From assembly GCA_029168955.1 (NCBI GenBank), contig JAPDOI010000063.1, positions 1,116,001 through 1,180,000 on the forward strand: a stretch of DNA of 64,000 bases. The letters are read 5' to 3'. A program made the position numbers and the translations under genes. Source of the stretch: Aplectana chamaeleonis. Taxonomy: Eukaryota; Nematoda; Chromadorea; Rhabditida; Cosmocercidae. Below are positions 11,290 to 24,800 of the stretch, one piece after another (the stretch's first letter is position 1; each line of letters starts with the position of its first letter). The notes under the pieces were generated by a model that did not search any database, was not told where the DNA came from, and worked only from the letters and a program-made list of their open reading frames with translations.

Positions 11290-14200
11290 GACCATCGAAG
11301 TGAGTAATTAAGTAAAGTTAGTAAAGAGAAAGTGGCACAGTCGACGGGGGAAATCGGGCACACATAACCTCGGGTTCCAAGGCAAATTAACTCGGTTCCC
11401 TCTCGCGCTTGTGCGGAGCGAGGGTAGAGACAGCGAGAAAGTACGGGGAGGAGGAGACGCAGCGTTAGAACGCGGACGCACGCGATGAACGGCAATAAAT
11501 TCTACTCGGAAACACAGGATACGCGATGAGACCTTGTCAGTTAATTGGAATGTTCATGTTGCGAGCCGTGTCGCGTGCCGTAGTTCGGTTAAGCGCGAAT
11601 GAAGGCGTCTCACCACTTCGTGTGCACCTGAAAGACTAGTGCCACTCCTATGAGGATCATATGGTCTCTGGTCAACAAACTACAATGTTCAGGTCTTCAG
11701 AGCAATGATTGTAGGTACATTTTTAATAGGTGCCGATCCGTGTTGACAGTGAAAGACCTTTCGCACTGATTGTGTTTGGTCACTGAGAGTACTCAGTGCA
11801 CCAGATGGAAATGTTTTGAGTGAGAAGCAACATCTCATAAAGAGAAAACTCTGACTTGGTGAATTGGTATTGGGATCTACCGCGTAAAAGATCCATACAA
11901 CACAGAACAATGCACATGTGCGAAGCTGTACTTTCGCTCGCGTTTAGTGAGCGCGATGAGTACTCTCGGACTCGCATGAATCTTGTAACTCATGTCCCAA
12001 GAGAAGTAGAGTGCTGATATTTTTATCGAGTCTTGCCACTATTTAAGTGGATCTTCCAAGGAGCACTCTGTCACCCAAAGCAAAAGAAAAAGCGCGTAAG
12101 GGGACACATAACTATCGAATACAAAATGAGGTCTGAGTGGGGGAAGTGGAACCATGAACAAAAACCTAGATGACTTTGGCTTTGTTAAGTTGTGATGCTT
12201 GGCTCATGCCTCGTGTCATTCATGTTCGCAGTACAATTTCTCTAATAGGTTCAGTGCGTTGAGATTGTGGAGCATTCAAACTACAATTTCAATAAGACAG
12301 AAAGTAGCTAGTATAAAGTCATGAGTTCAAGAGCAGAGCTGCTGTTGGAAAATTATGGAAAACTGACTTTCAGACGAGAGCATCGATCACGATAGTGACC
12401 TTCTTGCAGAGTCAAGCATGCCAGGGTTGGTTTTTTTTTCGCAGAGTATGGATGGTTTAGCAGTTTTATATGAATGTCGAACCGAGGGTTGCTGACATCT
12501 CGCTCGAGACAAATAGAATTGACTAAACACTTACGATACCTACCATGTTTATTTATCTATTGAATGAAATTACATGTCTTTCAGTGGACACGCTACAAAC
12601 AGACAGCAGGCCATCTGTCAACACATAAAGAACCGTAAAGCGAGAAACAGACACTAGCAAGTAGCGAGAAACTATCCAAAAGGCAGGGTCCGTGATAAAA
12701 AGAATTTTTGAGCTCTCTTCATGAAAACGTAGGTATTGTAATTACAAAAGAAAAGCAAAAGAAAAAAATGAAAATTTGCAGGAAAAAACACGCAAAAACA
12801 AGCCAGTACGGCTAATTACTGGTGTCGGCCAGCCACCTAATTGACGAGATTTCCATGAATGCTTGTTTTTCCGTAATTTATTCTGCTCTTAAGGTATCCA
12901 GTAGTCTCCAAAAGCGCTAGAAGGAAAACAGAAGACGGAAGGACAGGCTTCCATAGATTTCTGGATAACTAGGGGAGGGGGAAGAGGGGCAATAGCTTGC
13001 TCCTAAGCGTTTTTGACTCCGATTTTTTCTCTTATTTTCACTTTTGTGACGGCCAGATCTACCTCTCCATGAGGATAGCTCAACAACCAACTAAGTTTTT
13101 TTTTCCTAAAATAGCGGATCAACTAAATCGGTATCCAGAGTCGTTTTACCTGCCACTTGCAATGCTGCCTCCACATTGCCCTTCCTAGCTGATCTAGTAC
13201 AAATTCCCACTTTAGGCTTTGCTGCTGTACATAACAGCTCTATTTCGTGCATCATGTTTTTAAAGTTTTTCATTTTTTCTTTTCCTCCTCCTATTGACTT
13301 CATGACAACTGAAGTCTGCGTAACATGATTGTTTTGTCTTTAGCGCAATAGAGAATAAATAAATAAACCGATTCTATCAAAAACCCTGTCTTTAACGCGA
13401 TACAAACGGCGAAATGCAGGAGTTCTAGAGAGAGAACAATCAGAACTTCCCATTGAGTGGACTAGATTCCCTAAAATCCTGCTTAATAAGATTTTCAGCA
13501 GTCCTGATTAAACAGTTCATAGAACAAAAAGTGAGAAGTGCGTGGCCTAATCGGGGCTGACCTATCTCTCTGTACCGCACCATATGTAAAACAGTTGGGC
13601 TCTAATAATTGCAGTTAAATAAACATTTTAATAAGTTATCCGATTAGTTATTCGAATTGTGGAGTATTCAAAAAATTCGGATATTCAATTATTATGGAAA
13701 TTCGACCATCGAAAATTCCCGACCTTCGACTATTATTCGTAGTTGCCTATCGACACTGACGTTTATTCGTACAACATATTTGATCTTCGAGCATATCCTC
13801 TTGAAAATTGCGTTTCTCATAGCTCATGGCGCAAGCGGTGCGCGCGATGCTGTTCCTTCCGTCTGTCATGCGCTCTCTCGTTGCCTATAACTCCGCTCCG
13901 CATCAGCACGAGTAGAAATCATGAGGTTTTAGCTGTGCTAATGCTTATGTTCAAATAATTCGACGCAGCCATTAATGTATCCTTCCACAGAAGTTACACC
14001 AGGACTACTCTGGGTTCCAGGACAATTACGCTGGCAATGTCAGCCGCGACTACGCGTGATTACATTCGCCCCTTTCTCCGCTTATCTTGCCCCTATTCGA
14101 TCAGTGGTCTCTCTCTTTTTTGTTCTGAAGTAAACCATGTTTTAATTAGGTATCGTGGTGTAATCCTCATATTAACTTCTTTACTGTAGAGATATAATCT

Positions 14201-15290
14201 CGGAATAGAGCAGAAGTAAAGCAGTTGCTGAAAGATCATTGTTCACACAACTCCTGGCAGCACGGACACTCTTGTTTGACCGGCTTCATGCCCGACCGCT
14301 TCACTTCCATTGTGTAATGAGATAACGTGGGCTGAGTGAGCTGAAATCACGAGATCACAGGAGCTAACGGTTCCTTTGAGGCATTATTGATAGTTTGCGG
14401 CGACGACAGATTCCTGCTAAGAAGTTATGAGAGGCTGGCCACTGCGGATGTTTGCTAGGTATTATCGGCGCCTTTGAGGCTATTCGCACTCCTTAACCTC
14501 AGCGCTCACGATTTCGAAACATCCGTCCCCCATCCCCCACAATGCTAGCGATGGGTATAACCGCAATAAATTATTCTGAATTGGAAAGGAATCGATGATG
14601 GAATAGTTAAGAAAACGATGAAAAACTCGGTACGAGCGGCGCCGTTATGGCGGAGAGGGCGGTATACGTGTGACGCGCGGGCAATACCTCAGGTCAGACA
14701 TACCCTGAAGCGACGCCCGCGCGTGACGTGCTGGCCTTGGTAAGTACGATACTCGCCTTAGGGCCGTGGTGGGTGGCATCAAACTGCTGTTAAAATTCAA
14801 ACGATGCATATCGATTTTACGTGCTACCTGTCGGGAAAGCGTGCTGCTATCGCTCCTAAAGGAGGCCTGGGCACGGTCGGTCTCGCAACGAATACCTCAA
14901 GCACGGTAAAGACGCCCTCGGACTCGTTCGGGCGGCTCAGTCTGAGTCATTAGTCTCTGCCCCTGCCGCGACTAAGCGTGGTCTTCCCTACTGCAGCTCT
15001 GTGCTGCTCTTTTATTCCTCAACGCTGCTGTGCTTTGTTTTGGGGCCTCTGCCCTTGAGAACATCGTTATTCTACCTGTAATGCAGCTGGCTCACGAAGA
15101 GCACATTCAATGGACAGGTCGGTGGCCATGGCCTGTATTATCGATCGTGATGCCTATTTCAGCGGCGCTTCTTCTTCTTGTGATATTTGGTCCTTATTTC
15201 CATTCTTACTTCCCTCCAGGACCTACCCAATCATCTCTGGTAACATAAACTAGTATAATTTAGCTGGTTTTCTGTCGTGTACTAACGTTC
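11290..15290. other. No gene seen
   Basis: Between the RTE-like fragment and the hairpin at 15298. Short chance frames only, none with a recognisable domain. A TTCGACTATTATTCG-type stretch at 13640-13760 faintly resembles the 43-bp satellite. Confidence 0.5.
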
Positions 15291-15297
15291 TCTGGGT

Positions 15298-15460
15298 GAA
15301 ATTCCGGCCCGCATTTGCGGACTATGGCTATTGCATCATGCGACACGTGATAATCGTGATGGGATCTTTTGGTACCGTCACGAATCACCCTTCTCCCAGC
15401 AGGATGATCAGTGTCGCATGATGGAACAGCCGTAGTCCGTAATTGCGGACCCGAAATTGG
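15298..15460. repeat. Imperfect hairpin MITE
   Basis: CCCGCATTTGCGGACTATGG...CATCATGCGACA pairs with TGTCGCATGATGGAACAGCC...TTGCGGAC. Non-coding. Confidence 0.75.
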
Positions 15461-15469
15461 CTTGGAGAA

Positions 15470-17550
15470 CGAAAGTATGCAAGGGCCGTATGTTTTGTAA
15501 TGCCCATAATACAGGTGGGATCTGTCTTGATCAGTCCGGGGAAGTCTTAGTTGGTGGTACAGGTGTCAAATACGCATTACATGATGATATCGTGGTTATG
15601 CCCTTATTACAGTATACAGCTTGCCTGGGTAATTGGTACAGTCGGTTATGTTATCTGTAGGGAGTCTGTTGATGGGATCGCTCGGGACTGACATTTCAAT
15701 CGGGACTGGTGTCGGACCCGGGTTAGAAAACCACCGATTCGCAACACTGCCACTTATGACCCCTGCCTTGGTGGGATATTGAGAATATTGAGCAGTTCAT
15801 AAGCTTCTCGACATTTTGGAAAACTGGACCCTCATGACAGTAGTTTCGCAAAACTCTGAATTCTTTAGGCCCCGTAGAGAAATTCATTCGAAATTTTAAC
15901 GTTATTCGTCCATTCGATTAATGTAGACTGAAGTAATCGAACTTCATTCATTCTACTCAGACGACTGGTGGGTCCGATTCGGCCACGATAGGCTTGCGAT
16001 TCAACTACAAAGCGCTGTGGACGGCGGTACGGCCCTGTACTCTTGGAGCGTCACGTGGCCTAATCGTCGTCTAAGTGAGAAGCACGTGCCGCAACACAAA
16101 GGCGTTCCACTCGGCCATGACACGCTTTCGATTATATTGCGATGCAGTTCGGGCCTTTCGTGGCGGCCCCTGGTGGGTGACTGCGAGCCACATTACGGAT
16201 GATTCTTGACCTCTGAGGGAAGCTGCTCCACGGTCCTCAGCGAGGGGAGCTCCTTCGACCGTGGCGAGAGGATGTCGCGGACTGCTGTAGGGGTGACCCT
16301 CTGGTGCGGACCGTTACTTGGACCGCATCCTTGTTGGGGGAGACCCGCTCCCATCGGAGAGGTAGGACCCCGCTACCAGCGCCTCGTGCTTCTATTATAG
16401 GACGACGTGCTGCTGTAGGGGGAAACGGGGATGCGGCAAATGTTTTGTCTGTCTACGCCACGTGCTTCTATTATGGGACGTACTTCAGCGTGGGAATAAG
16501 GGTGTGGCAAAAGTTTTGATCCGTAATCTCAGGTTCGTAGAAATCGCGCTTCCTCTGGAAATTTCGATCTTGGCGATTTCTGGCTGGTTTCGAACTTTTC
16601 ATTTTCCGAGGAAGAGCGATTTTCTAAATTTCCGACAAAGCCTGCTGTTTCCTGACACGATAGGTCTCTTAGGCCCACTGCTGTTTTGTTTTTTGTTTTG
16701 ATGGTGTTCGTTTGTATTGGGTAGTTTGGAATGGGCATTACTAATTCACAACATAGACCCTTATCATTTTACTTGAGTTACGGAAAACCATCTACAGCTA
16801 AATATTCGTCATTTCGGAATGAAAATTACAGTCTCGATCGCGTGCGTGAGCGTGCGTAATCTGCTTCTTCCTTCCACCAGGCTTCTCCCTGTCTCTAGCC
16901 TCGGCCCGCACAAGCACGCCGAGGAAAAAACTAAATTCACCTCCGAAATAGAGGATACATAAAGCAGTCAACAATGAACTGCGAAATTAATCTGTAGTAA
17001 TTTTCTCTGTTAATGCAATTAAAAGTTTGAAGGAGGCTTTCAAATTGTTTCCACTGTTGACGTAACTCTGGGAATCCAGTAACAGTGAACCTGTATGATC
17101 TCTCTTTCTCGTACTATTCAGACTGCATCAACAAAGTAGAACAGTCACTAGAATATTGTGAGAGATTGCAAGTAATGAAAATTTTAGCTGCTCAGAGTGT
17201 GGGACGCGTCGAGTGATTTCATGCTCCTCAAATCAGATTGTTGGATTAATCTTTGTCCTCCCTTCTTTCTTTTTAATACACTCATGGTACGACCATTGTC
17301 TCACTCCTTGGCGATTAGCCGACATGGATTACTGACGCGTTCAGCCTGACCCAAATGTGTACATGCAGGGATAGACTAAGGGTATATAGCTAGTAGATTT
17401 AGTAAATAATTGTTTACAATAATTCAAAATGCTCTTTGAATGATGCTCTTTGTGTCGCCCATGATTAGATTCCGCAAAGCCATATCTGAATTTGAATCGT
17501 GGAGCGTTAGCACGACATGCCCCGACCGATCATGGATAATTTCTTTCCTC
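15470..17550. other. No gene seen; small duplication
   Basis: Contains two near copies of CGTGCTTCTATTATAGGACG at 16385 and 16460. No conserved reading frame. Confidence 0.45.
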
Positions 17551-17559
17551 TTTTCGTTA

Positions 17560-18465
17560 TGCGAAAAGTTGGGTCCCCCAGGGTGGTGTACTTTACCCGG
17601 TTCTGTTTAACATTTTTGTGGCTGAAATGATCACAGTTCTCCCCGAGGCTGGTGTAGTCTGCAAGCAATATGCTGATGACTTGAAGTTTTACCGTCGAAT
17701 CGACTCACTCAGTGATTGTAATAAAATCCAAGATGCGATTTCAGCTGCGCTGCAGTGGTCAGATAAATGTCATCTACCTTGAGCACCTCACTAAACCATT
17801 CACATGCATTTGGGTAATACCGGAGGTTGATATGTATCAGCTTTGTCATGGAAAATCAAGTTGTCCCAGTGGACGCTGTTAAAGATCTTAGTATCTTATA
17901 CAACCACAAGTTGGATTTTTCAAAGCATATTGCAAGTATGCAGGGTAAGGCACATCTCCAATCCTTTCGTTTATTCAAGGCCCTCTCTACAAACAATGTC
18001 ACCATTCTATTAAAGATTCACAAAGTTTATGTTAGACCAATTTTGGAGTGTGGGACTGCAGTTTTCAATGAATGCAGGAGAGATTATGTCGATAGTATAG
18101 AAAAGTGTCAGAATAACCCGGAGGCATTACATTAGGAGGGGTGGGATAAAGTACAATCGAATCCCCAAATCTAAGGCAAGGAATCGCATGTTCAAGCTTC
18201 CTTCAACTGAATCCAGAAGAAAGCTGTTTGATGTGTGCATGGTGTACAAGCGCTTGAATTTCAAAGTTAGAATTAAGTTCTCACAATTCTTTGAGCTTTT
18301 TCGAGCGAGGACGAGAGGACCTCACTTGAAAATAAGGATAAGTAGAACAAAAACTAACACTACAGCACACTCTTTTCTCATTAGGTCCGCGTCAGCTCAC
18401 AATGCGCTTATGAGTTCGATTTCCGAGACAATGGAGCTCTCGAGCTTCAAGCGTTTTGCTTAATC
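17560..18465 (+). pseudogene. CR1-like non-LTR retrotransposon, reverse transcriptase fragment
   Basis: Better preserved relative of the copy at 3885. VPQGGVLYPVLFNIFVAEM (17572-17630) and the active site QYADDLKFYRRI (YADD at 17669-17680) are in one frame, which stops after WSDKCHLP. The next piece (17827-18135) has DAVKDLSILYNHKLDFSKHI and VYVRPILECGTAVFNECRRD. After a frameshift, 18188-18463 gives the C-terminus with LFDVCMVYKRLNFKVRIKFS. A probable tail with AATAAATCAAATCAAAT lies at 18810-18830, separated by a 200-base MITE. The 5' part of the element is missing. Confidence 0.85.
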
Positions 18466-18569
18466 CAAGCTTCTCGTCGGTGCAGTTCCCTGAGTTGTCT
18501 GGACTAACCTGTCTAGTATAGAGCCGAAACTTGGATGTTTTGTTTTGTGATGTATCTTATTATTGTATT

Positions 18570-18777
18570 CTGGGACTATCCTAGACGGGGGGCACCCAAG
18601 GTTTTTTTCATTGAAATGAATGTAAAGCCTGGTAAAAGATGCTTGACGCTGCTATCAATCATTTTTGTTGATAAAATTCTATAGAAATACTTGGATTGAA
18701 AGCGTTATAGATCGGTGGTTCACGTCATTTGTGGCTTGAATCTTTAGTGCCCCCCCCCCCGTCTAGAATAGTCCCGA
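18570..18777. repeat. C-rich-ended MITE, copy 1
   Basis: Ends GGGACTATCCTAGACGGGGG and the complement CCCCCGTCTAGAATAGTCCC. Interior CTATCAATCATTTTTGTTGA is shared with two other copies. It splits the tail of the CR1-like fragment upstream. Confidence 0.82.
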
Positions 18778-18839
18778 TTTTCTTGCTTTCATGAATTGTC
18801 TTGAGCATCGTAATAAATCAAATCAAATACGTATAGTGA

Positions 18840-19940
18840 ATCACTGGATGGGGAATGCCGCGACGCTCCTTGGCGGGAAAAATTGCTGAAAACTGAAGAG
18901 AAGATGGCTATTGATCAAATCATTTCGCGCCTAATAGCTGAGCTTGGCTTCATCCTCGATTGACATAGACGATAAAATCATGGTTCAAGCGGAGTTATGT
19001 TTTGCGCGTCCGCGCCACTTTCGTTTGTAGTCTCAAAGAGCCTCCACTAAGTTAAATTGTTTGTTTTCTGTCAATAATCGACTCTATTCCCATCTCCTTC
19101 GTTAGCCAAAAGAGGGACACACGGCAGTAAACAATGGACATTCTCTTCTAGCTCTACACGTGAGAGTTGCTGCTCTTCAAACGCTCTCTGATTCTTGAGG
19201 AGTTATGTAGAAACCTTAGAGGCACAGTTCACGATAGGTTTTGCTTTTGGGTTTGTGGTTTTTCTACATATATGGTAGAAGCTTCAGTAACCTTTATATC
19301 AGCTACGTCTAAAAAACGCGAAAAAATTACCGGAAATGACTTCTTCGAACCGAAACTTCCTAATCGCCTTATGTGAAGAAAGAATCGACGATTTCGGGTC
19401 GCTGGCATCAACCAGAAAACTAGAGGCTCTGAAAATGCACCCGGTAAAATTCATGGCCGGCTGGAAACGGCTGTATGATCGATAATTAAGCTCTTTTGGG
19501 TTAATCCTTTAGCACCTTTTCAAAGAATGTTGATGCGACCGTCTAACAACATGGAACACAATCATGGCGAAAACTCTGACCGCAGAAAAACTTCAAAAAT
19601 GACATTGACCAGATCTCCGAATGTAGATAAATTTCAGTACAGATTTTCTAAAGATTAACTTTGAATTCATTTTCACAGCGCATTCAAACTGGTTTTCCCT
19701 TAGATATAGAGAGTTTCCAAGTGCCCTTCGGCATTTCCGTTCATTAGAGAGATCAAGCCACACAAGAACATGAAACATAATATATAGTTTTCTGCGCGTG
19801 CGACACCATAAGAAGACTCGGCCTACCCTAATGACCAGAAAATCGACGGATGTACATCAAATTCAAGTTCTGCGCCTCACAAAACCCCCACAGAGAACTT
19901 GTGAGCTGACACTGATACCTTGACGAGACTATCGCACACT
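18840..19940. other. No gene seen; one MITE end
   Basis: AGGCACAGTTCACGATAGG near 19219 after TTAG looks like the left end of a TTAA-type MITE whose right end I could not find. Confidence 0.4.
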
Positions 19941-20314
19941 CGTCTTGAAGGCAGTGTTCACTATGATTTTCATTTCCGAGTTTTTCACATAAAACAAAGC
20001 GTTGGCCTCCAAATGTAACCAAAATCACGAAGAAACGGCGAGAAACGCATTAAAATGTCGTATTTCAGTGACATTATTATCTGGCCTGGACCACTTGTCA
20101 GATTGGATGAACATGTTCGCGGTGGTTGTGACCGGTGAAAAATGGTGTCAGTCGAGAATGGAAAAATATTTTAGGCAAAACATATTACTCAGGGTCCGAA
20201 GGAAGAGACGGGGTGACAGAATTCAAAAAATGGCAAAGGATGGGTCCACAAAGTATCTTATTGTCACAACGAACAGTTCCTGTGAGAGTAAAGTGGCGGC
20301 GTGAGAGTAAAGTA

Positions 20315-21567
20315 CCAGGTTGTCCAATAATTCTTGTCCGAAAATTTCACCAATTTTAATTTGTCTCAACTTTATTGAAAAACAAGTCTAATCAACAATA
20401 TAATCACCGCAGTTGTCCACAACAGTGGCCCATCGATTGGACAGGTCGCCGATGCCCTTCGCCCACAACTCCGGGGGCTGCGACTCGAAGAAGTCCGCGA
20501 TGTCAGATTTGAGGTTGTCGTAGTTGGTAAATTTTCTTCCGGCCAAATGGTGCTTCAGCGGGCGGAACAAATGGTAGTCGGAGGGGGCGAGGTCCGGAAA
20601 ATACGGCGGCTGGGCAACCGTCTCCTAGCCCAGCGTCGCCAACTTCTGCTGGGTCTCCGTCGCCACGTGGGGGCGAGCGTTGTCGTGCAGCAGGTGGACC
20701 GAGGCCCGTCGGGGACGCTTTTCTCGGACGGCGGCGGCTAGTTTCTTGAGCTGATCGGTGTAGATGGAGGCGGTGACCGTCCTGCATTGCTGGAGCAGCT
20801 CGAAGTACAGCATGCCCTTGGTGTCCAACCAGCAGCAGAGCATGATCTTCAGCGGGTGCAGGTCGGCTTTCGACGTCGTCGGCGGCTCTCCTCCGAGAGG
20901 GATCCAGACGGCACGGCGGGCGACGTTGTCGTAGAGGACCCAGCTCTCATTCAGTGACCAGGTCCTCGAGGAACTCCTTGCGATGAGGACGAAGGAGGAG
21001 GGACTGGCAAACGGCCACGCGGCTCTGCTTGTTGGCGTCCGTCAGACGGTGGGGGATCCAACGGGCCAGAACTTTGTGGTAGCCGAGTAAGTTGAGTCGA
21101 TTGTGAATGGTGGACTTGCTGCAGCCGAGCGTAGTCGCCAGTTCACGGGTGGTGGCTTCCGGCTTCTCCTTGATACAGCGACGGACTTCGTCATCATCCA
21201 CCGTAGAAGGCCTCCCGCTGTGCTCCCTGTCCTCGAGGCTCGTGTCGCCGCTCTCGAAACGATTGAACCAGCGGCTGACTGTGCGTTGGGACACTGCATT
21301 CTCCTTGCACGCTCTGCAGATGTTGGCGACCGCGGAGCCCGTGCCGTTGCCCAGCAGCCACTCGTAGTACACAAACATACGAATTCGACCTTGGTCCATT
21401 TTAGCTTGTACTGGTAGCTAGACGCGCCGACTGCGCCTTATATACCACTAGCGTAGAACTTTGGAGTTTCTTCTAGAAGGTTCTTACACTTGCGTGATAT
21501 TATAACACTTCTAAGGAAAATTATAGAATTTTGAAAATTTTCAGACAGGAATTATTGGACGGCCTGG
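20315..21567 (-). mobile_element. mariner-type transposon, transposase broken
   Basis: Element of 1253 bases flanked by TA (20313-20314 and 21568-21569). Terminal inverted repeats of about 30 bases: CCAGGTTGTCCAATAATTCT at the left and the complement of CCAGGCCGTCCAATAATTCC at the right, a few mismatches. It is inserted into a TTAA-type MITE whose halves lie at 19949-20312 and 21570-21686. GC content of the coding part is visibly higher than that of the surrounding DNA, suggesting a different origin. Confidence 0.9.
20388..21399 (-). pseudogene. mariner transposase, one frameshift and one nonsense codon
   Basis: DD34D-type transposase. The N-terminal 150 residues are open (21399-20947; MDQGRIRMF start) with two helix-turn-helix regions: NAVSQRTVSRWFNRFESGD and TTRELATTLGCSKSTIHN, with a GRPS link between. 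At about 20950 a loss of two bases shifts the frame precisely where the first catalytic aspartate (usually TGDESW) should be. The next segment has WVLYDN..., MLCCWLDTKGMLYFELLQ and the second aspartate in LLHDNARPHVA. A TAG at 20625-20627 replaces the tryptophan expected after LATLG. The frame then continues through PDLAPSDYHLFRPLKHHLAG, including the third aspartate, to the stop at 20388. Only two lesions, so loss of function is recent. C-terminal length is normal. Confidence 0.9.
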
Positions 21568-21822
21568 TATTTGGTGCCCTTCTGGTCCGTTTTTCTCCTT
21601 TTCTCCCTCATTTTAGTTTTACCCGAGGGTCAATTAATCCATCTTGCGAATAATCTCAAAATTCAAGATTATCGTGAGCACTGCTTTTAACTTACCGTAA
21701 CATCCAAACTAATTACCCTGAACACCGTAAGTCTGGTGCGAGCCGTAGAGAATACCCCTCATCAAAGTCTACCTGTGAAGAACTGGTAATGTACAACGAT
21801 TTATTTCTCTCTATTGAATCGC

Positions 21823-24800
21823 CTACGGATCTCCTACTGCCTTTGTAACGACCAGAGAGGTGACCTCACTCTGACTCTTCTGCTTGCATAGTGAAAGCTT
21901 ACTTAATGTGTACATCCGATACTCCTTTAAAAAAACGATAATTATAACAGGGCTGAAAAGCGGGTACAATGACATCAGAATGGTGTAAGCGTAGGAGAAT
22001 AGAGCTGGGGATCTGAATCCTGTGAACAGAAGAAAATCGACAACGAAAGAGGGTGCGTGAAGAAATACGACCGGACAGGCAGTCTGAAAGTGAAAACATA
22101 TTCAATTATGTAATGAGAGACAAGGGGTCATTTACCTGCAATAAGAGGAGGGAGAACATCTGATTGTGGAGCTTTCTAAGATTTTCGCTGAATGTGCCAG
22201 TCTTCAGTGTTTTTTTAATTTTCAAAGCTGAGTATACAGCTACATTACCAGTTATGGCCATAATAATCACCACATCCACGAGTAGCGACTTACTAAGTAC
22301 ACTGATACTGTACTGAAATATCGGGCATAGCCGGAGATAGATAATAGGTTCGAGATTTGTGAATTATTAAGCAAAAATTAAAAGCAACATCCATTGTCAT
22401 ATTTCCTCCTCGTGTTTCGCGCTTACCGCATAAAATCTGGAGCAGCGAAGTCAAGCGCTCCCTAGGGATGCTCCTGCTTTGCTGTTTACTACATAATCAG
22501 CAGCAACTTACAGGCTCTTCACAGCATGGCTAGTCCAGGGTAAATTCTAATCAGGTCTATGGTTAGTAACATTTTGAGCTTGTTCAAAACGTTGCTTCAG
22601 AGCTGCTTCAAAAAGTGTGTTAGAAAACGACTCCTCCTAACGACCTTCTCATCTGTAAGCTTCGCCCTGGCATCACACACCCATTCCACACTTAATAAGA
22701 ACTTCAGGAAAAGTTCCTGCATCACAACTATTTTGAGAGGATCCCGAACCCGTCTTCCTAACGAGCCCGTCACCTTCGGTATCCGCCCAGAACCTAAGCG
22801 TTTGTTTTTCAATTAGACAGGAAAAATTCTCATTTGCATTAGAAAAGTTCACATTCTTCGTCATAGAAACAATCTCATGAGTTCAGCACTAAGACAATAG
22901 ACGAACTCGGGTCAACCGAATTACGCATCCACTTACCCGTAGGGAGATTCCCAATTGAGCACACTGCATTGAATCCAATCCCGTTATTCTCGTTACAACA
23001 TCACGGAAGTCCTGCATGAACTCAGTACTTGGCCAAAACGCTACATATACGATTGCACCCCAGTTGAAAAGGATCAGGATGTTGATCAGAATGACGATAA
23101 TCACATTCCTCGGTGTGCAATACTGTTGGAAGAATTTGGTTCTGGAACAGTTCCAAAATAATCCTGATTATGCAGTACAACTGATCATATGAGAACGTTT
23201 TGCTTTATTTACCTGCAAACTTGAAGATATCGGTAGATAAAGCTATTGGCCACTAGGAGAAAAGATGTTATGAATCCAAAGACGAAAAACCACATCAAAG
23301 CTTGCCCAACTGGTCGTCCATGGAGTAGTCCAGTCGCGACGAACACGAAACCGAAATCCTCACACACAGCCACCTGATGAAAAATCGTAGAGCGCTCTCG
23401 AAGGTTCGGAAATAAAAGATTTTGTGTCCGGTTCCGACTCGGAATATTCCAGTATCGGACATCAGAATATCAAGGTTTGTGTTTGATTTCAAGCAGTGCC
23501 CACTCCTTGCGAGAGCGCGCGATTACGCAAGATCGTTGGTCATCGAGAACACTTGATTTCCTGCGCTTACGCTCGCTTTTGCGCGCTCAAGCTCCAAGAG
23601 GAAAGCAACAAAGTCAAAGCTTTGTGCTCCATTCCTGACGCATTAAGTTTTAAACTTGCTCCGAAACTACGCCGACCTATGAAGAATCCCCATCTCGATA
23701 ATGACAAACCATGGTAAATAAGCAGCCAGGTAATCGGTTTGAGTGATTGACCATTAGGTCAAAAGGTTGTCGGTCAAACCGCAGGCAGAAAATGATCGCC
23801 CGTGTCTTTTTGGACATCGACCTTCAGTCGACGTTAGGGAACACTGAGGAACGCGTAACTGCGAGAGCGCGAGTCCTGGCGAAAGAATACTTGATTTGCA
23901 GACATGCGACAATGGTAGCTCTTTCCGAGAAATTATCATCAGGGACCCCAAGAGGCAACATTGCGGAGGTTCGTAAGAGAAGCGAAGGGCCAGTGTTCGC
24001 GATGAAACAAATACCATTTTTTGCAGAATCCTGAGCTTTCGGCAGCTTCCGTATCAGGAGTCAAAAAAGAACGGTGAAAAACGGCTAGAAAGTGGGTCAG
24101 AATCGTGCGCAGCAGTCGACTCACTGCTGCAGCCCGCCCATCAGACTAGTACCTCTTTTGAGAGCCTTCGTCAGATAAACAGCTGGTTATCAAAACAGTT
24201 AACGCTGACATGTGATAGTTGTTTGGGTGTATCACTCTTATTACATGAAGTAGTTCACTCCTCGGAATCTTCTTTCGCTGCAAAAAAATGAAACGTCACA
24301 AAAGCGATCCTGTTTTGGTGCTGTTCTGGTTTCAGGTACCTCTTCGCTGCTCTTTCTTGCACAATCGTCTCTATGATCCCCCGGTTTTTCATATTCAGAA
24401 AACTCGTCATCCATGATTCTGCGCGAACACTGCCTTTAAGAGGATTGACAGCGTATGAGCTTGCTGAGCTGATGTTTTTCGCCAAGTGCATCTGAAACGT
24501 TTCAAAAAACCATCCCCGACTGCACGACCAAATAAGAAATCGCCTATGTCTCCGAGGAAACAATACTTGCATGAAAAGGAATGTATGTGTTTTTCGAACA
24601 GCAAAGGATTCGTTGTGGGAGCAGCGTTAAATGGAAACCGAAACGCCACCGTAATCGTGCGCGATGTGATTTGCTCTCCCATGTATATCGCGCCAACTTG
24701 ACGCATCGCGCTCAAGCAAAGCCATACTTCGACACCATTTTGCGTCCTCACAAAACATGCACAAATCTGAAAAAGCTGGGTTCTAGAAACTTTTATGCTT

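Larger units (their letters stand above)
19949..21686. mobile_element. TTAA-type MITE interrupted by the mariner
   Basis: Left end AGGCAGTGTTCACTATG after TTGA (19945-19948); right end ATCGTGAGCACTGCT before TTAA (21687-21690). Without the mariner it is about 480 bases, the normal length of this family. Ends and TTAA site suggest piggyBac-like mobilisation. It lies just downstream of receptor copy D. Confidence 0.75.
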
